A stretch of DNA of 64,000 nt from Warburgia ugandensis (Eukaryota; Streptophyta; Magnoliopsida; Canellales; Canellaceae). The notes beneath the pieces are model-generated. The model was not told the origin of the DNA. It saw only the letters and a list, made by a program, of their open reading frames with translations, and did not search any database. Where the stretch lies: assembly GCA_035236585.1 (NCBI GenBank), contig CP141127.1, positions 48,994,001-49,058,000 on the forward strand, written 5' to 3'. Within the stretch, counting starts at the first letter, position 1. Each line of letters opens with the position of its first letter. The translations under genes and the position numbers were made by a program. Shown here in pieces: positions 10,687 to 22,076 of this stretch.

Positions 10687-13600
10687 TGATAAGTTTTTAA
10701 TTTTGCATAAAAAGTGCCCAATTAGTAGCAAAAATGTTATAACTTATAGTGTTAAATTAGGGTTTTTAGACAAAAATTTATAACACATGCATATCTAAGC
10801 TAAGAATTTAAAAATGTGATATTTTGCAGGTTCAAAGGCCAATCTAGAGTAAATATGTGAATGATCATATTTTCTAGGATTTAATAGAAGTTTTTACTTT
10901 TTGCAAGAAGTGAGATGGGGATCTGACGGTTGAGATCGATCAAGATGAACATTGAAGATCAAGATCGAAAGATTGAGTCAAAACCTAAGAATCATTAATC
11001 CAACATGAGATTGAAATAAAGATCAAGTAATGAAATCAATTGGAAGAGCTAAAAGCTGACTATAATGGGCCCATGAAGCAAGCCATGCATTTCCACTACC
11101 TTTGCATGGGATCCATTCAAGCCACCTTAGCCATATAAGCCACAAAGAAGGTGAAGAGCCAAGGAATTCAAGCCAAGCCATTCTAGCCATTAAAGCATAG
11201 GGTGTGAGCCATGAAGCCAGTCCAAATAAGCCCTCAAAGTTAGCCACATAAGCCAATTAATCCAAATGCCACATGGAGTCATACAATTAGAGGAGAATTC
11301 AAGCAATGAGCCACTTTCTAAATTTGGATTTTTAAGGTTTAATTAGAAGGTTTGAAAGAATTATATAAAAAGTAAGATGATTATGCATTGGTGGACCCAT
11401 CAAGAGAGAAACCCTATTTTCTAGCTCTATCTCCCACTCTTTTTCGTAGGGTTACAAGTTAAAGGAGGGAGGCACATCATTATGAAAAACACATCCCCCA
11501 TTTTCCTATTTTATGATCAAGGGTTTTCTAAATAAAAAACCCTAGATCAACTTAAATCCAAACAACTTTGAATACCTAGATCATTACACATCTTTCCTAA
11601 ACACCATTCCTTTCCACTTCCATAACTTTCCATCTACCAAACATCATCAAATTTGGAAGGAATGTACTCCACTTTCCCTTTATGAAAAATATGTGGCCCC
11701 TTTAAAAATTAGAAACCAACCATCATATCTCTCTTATTTTGTCTTTCCACTCATTTTTCTTACACCATATTGCTAATTCATCTCCCACTTAACCTTTCGC
11801 ATTCAATACCATAACCCTAGGGCCACTTTCCTCATGTTTTCACCCCTTCCCAAGTTAGGGAACCACTCATTTATATATAACCCCATGTTCCATAAGAATT
11901 TTCTAAGTAGAGGTTGAGTGACATAACCTTGAATTCTAACTTTCCTTTCGTGCTTAAGTTGTTTCTGGATTTTGGAACTTTATTAGTGCTTTTCTTATTT
12001 TGGTTTTCTAATTATTCTCTTGGTTATTTACTCTCCAATTCTATATTAGTAATTTACTTTCATAGCTTACTTTAATAGTTGTTTCTTGTTGTTTTTACTT
12101 CTTTGAATTTCTCCCCTAGTCCCATCCTTGTTCCCATTCTTCCTTGCTCCAATTCTCTAGTTTTCTTTGCTTATTCCTTCAAGATCTAAGTTAACTTCCC
12201 TCTAGTAGTGACATCCAAGAGAGGAGATTTCTTAGAGCCTCATTTTCACTTAGTTTTACATGTTTTTCTCCTTGTTTGGCATCTTAGTTTTGGGCAATTT
12301 TTCCTTAGTTAGTTTACCCACATAACCCTTGTTTCTTGATTTTGGAAATTTGTTGGTGCCTTTCTTATTTTGGTTTCATAATTATTCGCTTGGTTATTTT
12401 CTTTCCATTTCCATTACAGTAATTTACTTTCATGGTTGTTTCAGGTTGTTTTTACTTCTTTGAATTCCACGCCTAGTTCCATCCTTGTTCCCATTCTTCC
12501 TTGCTTCCAAATCTCTAGTTTTCTTTGCTTATTCCTTCAAGATCTAAGTTAAATTCCCTCTTGTAGTGACATCCAAGAGAGGAGATAGCTTAGAGCCATG
12601 AGTTTCCACTTAGTTTTACATGTTTTTCTCCTTGTTTCACAGCTTAGTTTTGGATAGTTTTTCCTTAGTTAGTTTACCCACTTAACCCTTGTTTCTCTTA
12701 ACTTTCTTCATGGGTTTTATCTGCATGTCATTGTCATTTAATTATTAGCTTTATATTTAACTCTTTTTTTTTTTTTTTAGAATCACTTTTGCAAGCAAGA
12801 ATAGTGCACACTAAACATATGTTCTAGACAGATTTATATGTCTAATTTCTATGTATAATTTGAACATGATGCAATAAATTTTTTTGGGAATTCTTATTAT
12901 GGATTAATTATTTCATCAAATTACTTGATATTTGGGCTGTTTTCTATTCTTTAATTTGAGATTTGTTGAATGTTCATAAGTATCGAAATCTAAAAATTAT
13001 TTTTCCCTTAACTTTGTGCTTTAATTCTAGCCATCTAAAATTGTTTTTGCTTTTGAATCCTTTGGTACCTATTTAGATTTTCTTGTTTTTTATTAGATTA
13101 TATAGTTATTTTGCTTGTTATTTTACTATTAAATCATGAAAAAGGTCATCTTTGGTACCATATAACCATGCGCACAATCCATGGACCATGTGCATGGTAC
13201 TAGACCTCTTACTTCTTTGTTTTGATATGTTAGTTGCATGATCTTGCTTTAGAAATTGTTAATCAATTGTTTGAATATTTTTTTAGGTTTAGACTGTTTT
13301 ATATTTTCATTTTAGAAAGTTTTAGGTTTTAGGTTAGGTACGTTTTAATTTAGGAAAGTTTCTAATTTAGTAGTTTCCTTAAGTTTCATTGTTTAGTTTG
13401 AATCTTTCAAAAGTGTTGTAGTTTCCTTTAGTTAAGTGCATGTTAGTTAGGCAAGTTTTCATTTTCATTTTTTAGTTTTAATTTAGGAAAGTTTTCTTTT
13501 TAGTTTTAGTTTCTAATTCCATACATGTGAGTACTTTAACCTCATAATTTAATCCAAACCCTTCTCTTTTGGATGAAACTAAATAATTTGAATAAGATCC

Positions 13601-13698
13601 AATCCATTGCAAATCTATGAGATTCTGGGTGGGATTGACCTTGCTTACATGAAAATACTACATTTATTCATGCACTTGCAAGTAATTTTAAAGATACA
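10687..13698 (+). repeat. Element A, 5' LTR
   Basis: It begins TGATAAGTTTTTAATTTTGC and ends near 'AAGATACA', just before the primer site. It is about 3.0 kb, against 1.9 kb for the 3' LTR. The gap is explained by an extra 370-bp tandem unit here (11961-12690) and by a deletion in the 3' copy of what corresponds to roughly 11030-11770. No long open frame is supported; the short minus frames at 10389-10595 (which lies in F) and 11023-11256 look accidental. Confidence 0.88.
11961..12690 (+). repeat. 370-bp tandem duplication in the A 5' LTR
   Basis: The stretch starting 'gtttctggattttgg' at 11961 is repeated as 'gtttcttgattttgg' at 12331. The whole unit follows, including 'gacatccaagagaggagat' and 'cacttagttttacatg'. 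The units differ at many positions, so the duplication is old. The 3' LTR (about 57265-57645) has one copy. Confidence 0.93.
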
Positions 13699-13707
13699 CT
13701 AAGTTTT

Positions 13708-13725
13708 TGGCATCATTGCCAGGGA
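13708..13725 (+). other. Decayed tRNA-Asp primer binding site, element A
   Basis: Reads TGGCATCATTGCCAGGGA, where the tRNA-Asp complement is TGGCGCCGTTGCCGGGGA. It lies 9 bp after the LTR end. The position and the sequence after it ('attgaattgaatttg') are those of Athila-type elements. All CpGs have been converted. Confidence 0.87.
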
Positions 13726-13933
13726 ATTGAATTGAATTTGTAGTTAGACTCTTATTTGGATTGTTTATCTTTATTTAGAGTCTTAGTTTGCATTAGGTTA
13801 GAATTTTTATGTTGTATTTGCATATCTTGCTAATTCCTCATAAATTGACATATCTTTCTTGTTTTTCTGTAGGGGGATATTAGCAAGTGGAGCTTCATCA
13901 GCTAGATAGGATTTTCTTTCTTTCCTAAAATAT
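13726..13933 (+). other. Element A, leader part 1
   Basis: Noncoding leader between primer site and the point where element C is inserted. It ends in 'aatat' (13929-13933), the left copy of the target duplication of C, and resumes at 41546. Confidence 0.75.
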
Positions 13934-14753
13934 TGTTGAGTTTTCCACAAGTGCATGGGCTATTGTAGTATAGTGTATGCAAGTACAGGTCAATCACACA
14001 AGGACTTGTTTTAAGAATTTGGAGTTTTAATAAAATTTAATTATTCAAAATTTAAAATTAAATGACAAAAATTTAACAAAAAGTGCAATAAATCTTCATA
14101 TGTATCTAATCACTAAAAATTATAGAATTTCAATGCAAAAAGGAAAAAGTTTAACTAAATTAATAAGAAAAATTCACTTCCCTAAACTGAATACCATCAA
14201 TTCCTTCAAATCTAGTCTCATAAACTTTGATCAGCCTTCATCAGTCTCTTCCTGGTGCTTCTAATTGATGATCCATTTGAGAGATTAGGAAGATTCTTAA
14301 TAATTGGAAAGATCTGGTCTATATAAGAAATTTGAGTTTTAATGGCTTAGATCTGATTTCTAATTCTTAGATTTAAGATCAGGAATGATAAACATGCTAG
14401 GAAGTGTCATAAGAACAAGATCTAAAAGGAATTGAAATTCTAATATGAAATAGTTGAAGAATTAAAGAGTTCTTGTTTGTTAAAGCATAACCATTGATGA
14501 GGTAAATCTTTAATCAAACAAGATTAGGATTAAACTGTTCTTTGAACTAACTGAGAACAAGCAGAACTTGGATAACACAAAATAGGAATAAATAAAAATA
14601 CAAAATAGACTAAGGGACAAAATAATAATTCAAATGAGATTTTAATTTTTATGCTAAGGGCATTTCTAAAATTTTCCTGAAAATTTCATTTTAAATGAAA
14701 AAATAGGGGGAAGCTAGCGAAGAAGATGATGAAGGAAGAGGGAGATGGTGAAG

Positions 14754-14780
14754 GTGGAGATGGAGATGGAGATGGAGATG
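14754..14780. repeat. GGAGAT hexamer array in C 3' LTR
   Basis: About four and a half units of GGAGAT. The same array occurs at the equivalent place in the partner LTR (21271-21307), so it belonged to the element before insertion. Confidence 0.9.
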
Positions 14781-15436
14781 GGGGGGAGAAGAGAAAAAAC
14801 AGAGAAAACCTAAGTCAGGTTTTCTGCTTAGATATCACTAGTGAAGCAGGGAAGAGAGGGAACTTGGGGAAAGCACGTGGAAGAGGAAATTCCAGTTCGA
14901 CCGGTTAAGTGGTCACCAGTGGTGTGGAACAGAGGGGCCAGACACTAGCCGTATGGGATTGGGTTTGTGGTTGGTTGGGGAATTGGGCAGTCCGGTGAAG
15001 TGGGAACAAAGAAAGGAGAGCCGAGATAGAGGGAAATAGAGATGGGGTTGTCAGTTCAGCAGGTGCGGTGCTGGTTCTGCCAACATGATAGACAATCGAC
15101 GAGGTTGATGGAGATGATGCTAGTGCAACTATGAAGAAGGTGGTGGTGTAATAGGGATGTCGATGATGGGTGTCAGGTTCAAATAGAGCCAAGATGGAGA
15201 AGAGTGCTGGGAAAGTAGAAAGTGAGATAGAAGAGGGGCAGCCTACGATGGTGCTACTAATGCTGAGGGAGGGAGTAAGTGCAGAAGAGAAGTGGAAGAC
15301 TATGATTGAGAGAAGGAATAAGAAGAAAAGAAAAATGATGACCAAACTCAAAGCAAACGATGAATAGAATAATGGAATCAAAGGAAGATAAAACAAAACT
15401 TCAAAAAACCCTCCCTTGGGCTCCCACAGTTCCCTC

Positions 15437-15444
15437 TTTTTATA
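15437..15444 (-). promoter_or_regulatory. TATA box of element C LTR (3' copy)
   Basis: Minus strand TATAAAAA in the context ACTATAAAAAGAGGGAAC. The identical box is kept in the other LTR at 22018-22011, which supports a real LTR promoter. The start of transcription is inferred about 30 bp downstream. Confidence 0.6.
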
Positions 15445-15894
15445 GTTTTCCCCCCTTTCTAATTCTCTTCTCCCCCTCTTTCCTTATCCTCTAAGAGTTA
15501 GTTTCCTCATAGGAAAATTCCTTTTCATTCCAAATCTTATCCATAATCTCCTCTCCTTATTAGAACTCTTCTTCTTTTAGGAAACCATCCAATCTTTGTT
15601 TGTGAGTGATCTGGCCTTTCAATGCCCTCTTGGATAATCTGCACCATTGATTAGCCACTCAAACCACGATCTGCTTGATATGCAACATATAAGACTAAAT
15701 TAAAGTCATCTAACCATACATTAAGCATCTGATTAGCTCAGATGATCATCGACCATTAATTTTGACAATTTACAGTTGGATGGTTAATTTGAGCTAAATT
15801 TCATATTTTATCTAAAAATCATCAAATTGATGAGTTAGACGATCTAATTAAATTCTAAAGTAGGGGTCTTTTGGCCAAAATTAAACCCTAAACA

Positions 15895-15904
15895 ACCCCC
15901 AACC
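15895..15904 (-). other. Polypurine tract of element C
   Basis: Minus strand GGTTGGGGGT directly before the LTR start TGTTTAGGG. Its sequence and position match the tracts of A and F. Confidence 0.78.
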
Positions 15905-17675
15905 AGCATTTTTCTAGTCCCTAGCAAAACATGTGAAAATTCATTTTACAAAATTGATACAAGGTGCCACTTTCATAGGTATTCACGATTGCATTTATCA
16001 CATGCTACAAGCCTTGAACCCCTAGTTTACCCCTAGTGGACGAGTTTAACCTCAAGAGGATTTGCAGTGAATATAGCCACAAATTTTAATAAGGTTGAGC
16101 CCCTATTTTATCTTAGAGAATCCTCATTCATTAGCAACCTACTAGTTTTTCACAACTTAATGGAGAAGATTTGACAATTATACACATACTAAAGGCATTT
16201 TATTTGAGTTATTTCTTGGAGTGCATGTGTGTACAGCCACATAAATCTTAAGTTCTAACTATATATGCTTAAATTTCATTAGAAATATGTCTTGACCTCA
16301 AATCCTCACAGGTATACTCTTAGAAATGAAAACTCTTAGATAAAGGTTTAAACATATTTCTCTTATTATGTCACTAAATCCAATAAGATGATGGTTCACA
16401 TAAATATTTTGAATGCTCATGAGACAAAGGAAAGTGATCCTTAAGAGTGGATGTTATCATCAAGAATATTAGGAGTAGTTTACCTTAATTCCTTCTTTTT
16501 ATTTCCTATTTAAGGCTATGTTCCACGTAGGATCAATAGGTCTTTAATTAGGATGAAACGTAGGCTTAGAACATGTTTAGAAAAGAAAGGTATAAGGATT
16601 TCAAAGGTTCAAAATTGAGAAGAGGTATTCAATGAATATCTGTTAGGACAACTTTTCTTTTAGGTTGTACTTGAAGTAAATATCTCTTTCATATTTTTGT
16701 CTTTCTCTTTCAAAAAAAAAAAAATCCACTTCTTTTTCTTTGGCTTCTTTGGAAGAAAGACAGCTAATTTCCACACTTCCTTGACTTTTTGTCCTATTTT
16801 TTAACTTTCTCTTCTAAATCTACTCATTTTGATAATGGGTAATGGATATTTATTTTACTGGCTTGTTTTGGGTTAAGGTAAATGGGGTTAAGAAAAGAAA
16901 GGGCTTAATACTAGGCTCAAAGGGGCTAACTAGTGTTATGATATACTAGGTAGGCTTTATATCTGTAGGTTGAGCAAGGATGGCCTATATCATTTCCTAG
17001 ATTTCCTAAAGCCTATCAGATTTAATAAAGCTTTTGGAAATAAAGCTATTACTCTTAATTATTCTTGATGTTTAACCAAAATAAGGATAATAAGATCACA
17101 CACTAAGTTATATACACTGAGAAATTATAGAATTAATTATAACTCTCTGAAAGAAGATAGCCTCTAAATCTTGATGGGTTATAGGTCTCCATTAATTTTC
17201 CTCAGGCTTTCTAAGTCATACCTCTCTATTAGTCTTGACTATGTGCAGTGTGTAAATAGTTTCTAAGAATTTAACTTTCATAAATTGTTTCAACACATGA
17301 ATGATATGCAAAACTAATTATATGCATTCCCATTAAGAGGTGAAAACTATGGAAATACTAAATTCTAAACATCCACTTCTCATCATAGTAAGGGAACTCT
17401 ACCTTAAATATTTTATTTTATTTTTTCAAAAGGATCAAGAAACTCAAGAAAATTTAAAATCCCTATATGCATCTACGCGTCCTCAATGTTTGAAAACATA
17501 AGATCCTATATGGTAATGGAAGGATGTAGAAGATGGAGATTTGAAAAATATCTGGGTTGCCTTCCAGGAAGCGCAAAGTTTTACGTCTTTAGCCATACAT
17601 GGCCTAACCTAACTTTCTAAACCTAAGCTAACTAGGTCAGCTTATTTGTCCTAATCCTAACCCTAAGTTGAAATG
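15905..17675 (-). other. Element C, 3' noncoding region
   Basis: I see no coding sequence. It aligns by eye with 5175-6992 of F and with the 3' region of A ('aagggtggcctatatcat'-type block at about 52430-52460). An A-tract lies at 16711-16724. Confidence 0.7.
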
Positions 17676-19206
17676 CTAAGATTTCTTAAGCCACTTCAAA
17701 ATCTCGTGATAATCTATATTTTGCCTCCACCCTAAAATTTTTTGTGGTGGTAACATTAAAACAACGAAGACCACCACGATTTTTAATTTTGGGGAATCAA
17801 ATTGATGATCCCCCATCTTCAGAATTTCATGGTAGTCAATATAATTCCTCCACCTCAAAAATTAAGGTGATGGTAACACAATGACTTCATGTACTACCGT
17901 GCATTTTGTTGGACCATTTGGAGATGAATGGTCCTTTTCTTGACCAAATTGAGGGATAATAATGACCATTGTATTTAGTTTATCTTTTTCCTCTGTTTTC
18001 CTAACCTTGTCCTAAACTAAGGTAATAAGCTAACTCTATCCTTCCCTAAAAGGTTCTTCTTGCATTGTTAGAGATGGGGACAAGGTTTGGCTTAAACCTT
18101 AGTTATGTTCTAATGTTTACCCTAGAATTGGTTGATGTAGGGCTAGTACATCTATGGAATATTTCTCTTCCTATTCCTTTGGCACATGCAAGATTTTAGA
18201 TGGACCTAAATTACTCTCTAATGGTTGCTCAAATAAGGTTTGTAGGTCCTAATGAGGTACATCTTCTACATTACAAGGATTAATTGGAATATCAGGCTCT
18301 GTAGGGAGTTTTACTATAGTTTGCCATTGAGAAGTGTCCATCAAAGGCAGAGTATCTAAGAACTCATTCATCTCTTCAATGGATGTTTCTTCATCAAAGT
18401 CAAAAGTGTGAGTGGGATGTTTTGGGTTGGATGTTTCTAATGCTTCATTTTCTTCATCAATGGAAGTCCCTTTATCATAATCCCAACAAGGAGCAGAACA
18501 TGGCTCAAGTAGATATGAGTTGGAGGTTTCTAAGGATGGTTGTGGACTTTGTGGCTCATAAGAAATTTCTATCCTATTATCAGTAATAAATGGCTCTTTA
18601 GTATCCCTAATATATTTTATTATCTCAATATTTTCCCATATTGGTTTCATTTCTTCAATCCATTTATCCCTTTCACATTTCATTTCCTCATGCATCTTTT
18701 CATGGGTAGCCATGTTTTGTTCTATTCTCTAAAAAATTCTTGCATATCCACTTTTAATGGTTGTTCTTCATACTGTGGAGGAAACGACTCGTAGGGATAG
18801 TATTGCTATGGAATTGGGGTGCTGAAAAAGGACTAAGCAAGTTGAACACATGATGGTTGACCCTGATATGCTTGGTAATCATGGTAGAGTTGACCAGGGT
18901 GGGACCATTGAGGTTCTTCCTGATATTGGTAATCCTAAGACCATGGTTGTTCGTGATGCCTAGCCCATCCATTATAGTCTTGGTTATTTGTATCAAGATA
19001 AAAATTGCTAAGGTATGTGAATGCATTAGGTGCACCCACCAACTCCGATAATAACCATTGTATGTGGAGCTTGTTGGGGGCCATGAAGGAGTGGAATAAG
19101 GCTGGTTAGAATAGGTATAATCATTATGGTATTGAGGTTGTAGTGCAATTTACCTATTAGCTATTATCCTAAGCAATTGACTTGCCATAATATCTAACAT
19201 ATCCAT
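17676..19206 (-). pseudogene. ORF-X copy in element C
   Basis: The best preserved middle portion of the three copies. It starts 'MDMLDIMASQLLRIIA' at 19206. A stop follows soon after, then 'TPSWPPTSSTYNGYY', a frameshift, 'PNAFTYLSNFYLDTNNQDY' and 'WARHHEQPWS'. The long open part 18713-18249 shows a charged, probably helical start ('MKCERDKWIEEMKP'), 'DNRIEISYEPQSPQPS', acidic 'DFDEETSIEEMNEFLDT', 'LPLMDTSQWQ' and 'INPCNVEDVPH'. The end at 17858-17676 has two W..YIDYHEILK-type motifs. No known domain is recognised. It is the sole coding relic of C. Confidence 0.78.
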
Positions 19207-20427
19207 CTATGAATCTATGAAATCTATCCCCTTCTTAGTAGGCCCATGTTCTCAACTTTTTATACAACGAAACAAATTATTATATACAATGTTGAAATTT
19301 TTATTTTTTTTAAAGGAAAAACTAACCTACATGATGCAACCTAAATTCCTAGAATGATGCACAAAAAAGGCACAACCAGATAATTCTTAGGCTAATAAGC
19401 AGTAATAGTTTGATTTTCTAGAATTTTGTATGGTGATAATCTTTTAAATTAGCCTAATCTAGTGCTCCTCCTCTCCTTCAAATTCGATTATTTCTTGCTA
19501 GTTAAGTTCTATGCAAGGTGGTTAATACACTCCTCTTGTAAGGAGGCATTTAGACCTCAACAAAAGGCATGGAAAATTACTTGGATTTTAAGACACCCAC
19601 TATAACCACAATGCTTAGAAGTCACTGGAGTGACAATTGATTATGTCTTAGTAAGAGGGTCCTATGAGCATGTGATGGCCCTATAAGTCTCTTTTAATTG
19701 ATTTTAGATTAATTTGAAAGATAGGGTTGCACACTTGTGGTTATTATCCTAGTTGGGCTAAGGAAGTGGTGATGAAATCCACCCTTAATCTTGTGGGTTC
19801 GGGTGCCCTTACTAATTAATTTTCACTCTCCATTGCAGTTTGATTAACATATATATTACCTTAAAGTAGTAAAAGTGCCCTAAGAATGCAATTAAAATAG
19901 TAAACTAATGCAAAACCCTAAAAAAGCAACAATTATCAAATATGCTTTCTATATGCAACTATTCTACCAAACAATGCAAATTATCCTAAAAGCAAACCCT
20001 AATCTAGGAAATAAAAGGAGTGAGGCATACTTACAATGGGGTTTCTGATGAAGATCAAGTGTGGGCCATCTTATCCCACACTTGCCCTGTATTATACAAC
20101 TCTTTTAAAATTGAAATTGAAATTACAAATTACAAAGGGGCCTCACTATAAGATTTATTCAAAAGAAAAGGAAAATCCTATGCTAGGAAAGTAAGGAAAT
20201 TTCTTTTCTTTTTTTTCATGAATACCCACTTGCCAATTTTCCTCCACTTTCCTATTTTCTAAAAAGGAAAGATAGAAATAAGTACCAAATTTAGGAAACA
20301 AGGTGATTATGCACTAAGAAAATTGAAAAATGCACCTCAAAATGCCTAAAAATCTAAAGTTATGAAATTCCTATCATTTTTATTTTTTTGGATTTTTAAT
20401 TAAATTTTATAAAAACTCCATTACAGG
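19207..20427 (-). other. Element C, 5' leader
   Basis: Noncoding. It shares blocks with leaders of A (41546-42440) and F (8551-9865), for example the 'gatgaaatccaccct' and 'ggcctcactataag' words. The closest 90 bp before ORF-X ('ttgtatataataatttg', 'aagttgagaacat') also match element G upstream of 3028. Confidence 0.65.
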
Positions 20428-20445
20428 TCCCTGGTAATGGTGCCA
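20428..20445 (-). other. Decayed tRNA-Asp primer binding site, element C
   Basis: Minus strand TGGCACCATTACCAGGGA, six bases after the LTR end 'ATCAACA'. Compared with the tRNA-Asp complement, all CpGs are converted and one further G is changed. It is the best preserved of the three Asp sites. Confidence 0.87.
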
Positions 20446-21270
20446 ATAACTTGTTGATTTTTTTCCAATTGTACGGGCTATTGTAATATAGCATATGCAA
20501 GTACGAGTCAATCCCACAAGGACTTGCTTTAAGAATTCAGAGTTTTAATAAATTTTAGTTATTCAAAAATTAAAATTAAATGATAAAATTTAACAAAAAG
20601 TGCAATCAATATTTAGATGTATTTAATCACTAAAAATTATAGAAGTTCAAAGCAAAAAGACAAAAGTTTAACTAAATAAATATGAAAAATCCACTTCCCT
20701 AAACTAATTATCATCTATTCCTTCAAATCTGGTCTCATAAAATTTGATCATCCTTCATTAGTGTCTTCCTAGTGCTTCTAATTGATGATCCACTTGAGGG
20801 ATTAGACAGATTCTCAATAATTGCAAAGATCTCATCTAGATAAAAAAAATTGAGTTTTAACGGCTTAGATCTGATTTTTTATTCTTAGATTGAAGATCAA
20901 GAACGATAAATATGCTAGGAAGTATCCTAAGACTAAGATCTAAAGAGGAATTGTAATTCTACTAGGAAATAGTTGAAGAAATAAAGAGATCTTGTTTGTT
21001 AAAGCAGAACTATTGATGAGGTAAAGCTTTAATCAAACAAGATTAGGATTAGACTATTCATGGAATTAATTGAGAACGAGTAGAACCTAGATAACACAAA
21101 CATGAATAAATAAAAAGATGAAATAAACTAAAGGATGAAATAGGGATTCAAATGAGATTTTAATTTTTATACCAAGGGCATTTCTAAAATTTTCCTAGAA
21201 AATTGGTTTTAAACAAAAAAACTAGGGGACTCTGGTGGAGAAGATGATGAAGGAAGAGGAAGATGGTGAA

Positions 21271-21307
21271 GGTGGAGATGGAGATGGAGATGGAGATGGA
21301 GATGGAG
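21271..21307. repeat. GGAGAT hexamer array in C 5' LTR
   Basis: About six units, one or two more than the partner array at 14754-14780. On the minus strand it reads as a TCTCCA tract downstream of the TATA box. Confidence 0.9.
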
Positions 21308-22010
21308 GGAGAAGGGAGAAGGGAGAAAATGAAGAATGAAGAAAACGAAGAACACCCAGGTTGTGTTTTCTCCTTAGATCTCGCCGGTGAAGTAGGGAAG
21401 AGAGGGAACTTAGGGAAAGCATGTGGCAGAGGAAATTCCAGTTCGACCGGTGAAGTGGTCGCCAGTGGTATGGAATAGAGGGGGCAAGTGTTGTCGATTT
21501 GGGATTGGGCTTGTGCCTGGCTAGGGAGTTGGGCAGTCCGGTGAAGTGGGAAGAGAGAAAGGAGAGCCGAGATTGAGGGAAACAGAGATGGTGTCGTCGA
21601 TTCAGGCAGAGTGTTGTTCTGGTTTTGCTAGCATGATAGACAAGCAATGAGATTGATGGAGATGATGTTGGTGTGACTATGAAGAAGGTGGTGGTGTACA
21701 AGGATTCCAGTGATGGGAGTAGGGTTCAGGCCGAGCCTAGATGGAGAAGAGTGCTTGAAAAATAGAAAGTGAGACAGAAGAGGGGCAACCTGGGATGGTG
21801 TTGCCGGTGCTGACTAGATAGATAGAGAGAGTAGAATAAGAGAGGGAGTGAATGTAGGAGAGAAGTGGAAGATGGTGATTGAGAGAAGGAATAAGGGGGG
21901 GGGGGGAAACGACAACCAAACTAAAAGCGAACTATGAATAGAATAATGAAATCAAAGAAAGATAAAACAAAATTCCAAAAAGCCCTCTAGTGGGCACCCA
22001 CGGTTCCCTC

Positions 22011-22018
22011 TTTTTATA
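22011..22018 (-). promoter_or_regulatory. TATA box of element C LTR (5' copy)
   Basis: Minus strand TATAAAAA in the same context as 15444-15437. It is now cut off from most of its upstream U3 by element D. Confidence 0.6.
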
Positions 22019-22076
22019 GTTTTCCCCCATTTCTAATTCTCTTCTTCCCCCTCTTTCCATATCCTCTAGCAGTTAG

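Larger units (their letters stand above)
13934..15894 (-). repeat. Element C, 3' LTR
   Basis: On the minus strand it starts TGTTTAGGGTTTAATTTTGG after the purine tract and ends 'GGAAAACTCAACA'. It pairs with 20452-22076 plus 41156-41545. It contains a TATA-like box at 15444-15437 and a GGAGAT hexamer array. A minus frame 15396-14905 (163 codons) starts about 40 bp after the TATA box but is not kept in the partner LTR. Confidence 0.9.
20452..22076 (-). repeat. Element C, 5' LTR, part 1 (R-U5 side)
   Basis: It pairs with 13934-15500 of the 3' LTR, including the TATA box (22018-22011) and GGAGAT array (21271-21307). A G-run lies at 21895-21906. Element D is inserted at 22076/22077, about 60 bp upstream of the TATA box in the reading direction of C, and separates it from the remaining U3 at 41151-41545. 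Confidence 0.92.

Noticed and set aside
14905..15396. 163-codon frame on the minus strand just downstream of the C LTR TATA box
   Set aside because: In the partner LTR the frame is broken into 21919-21737 and 21701-21222, with a different reading after frameshifts. The protein is low-complexity Ser/Leu/Phe/Pro from pyrimidine-rich DNA, so a translated product is not supported.
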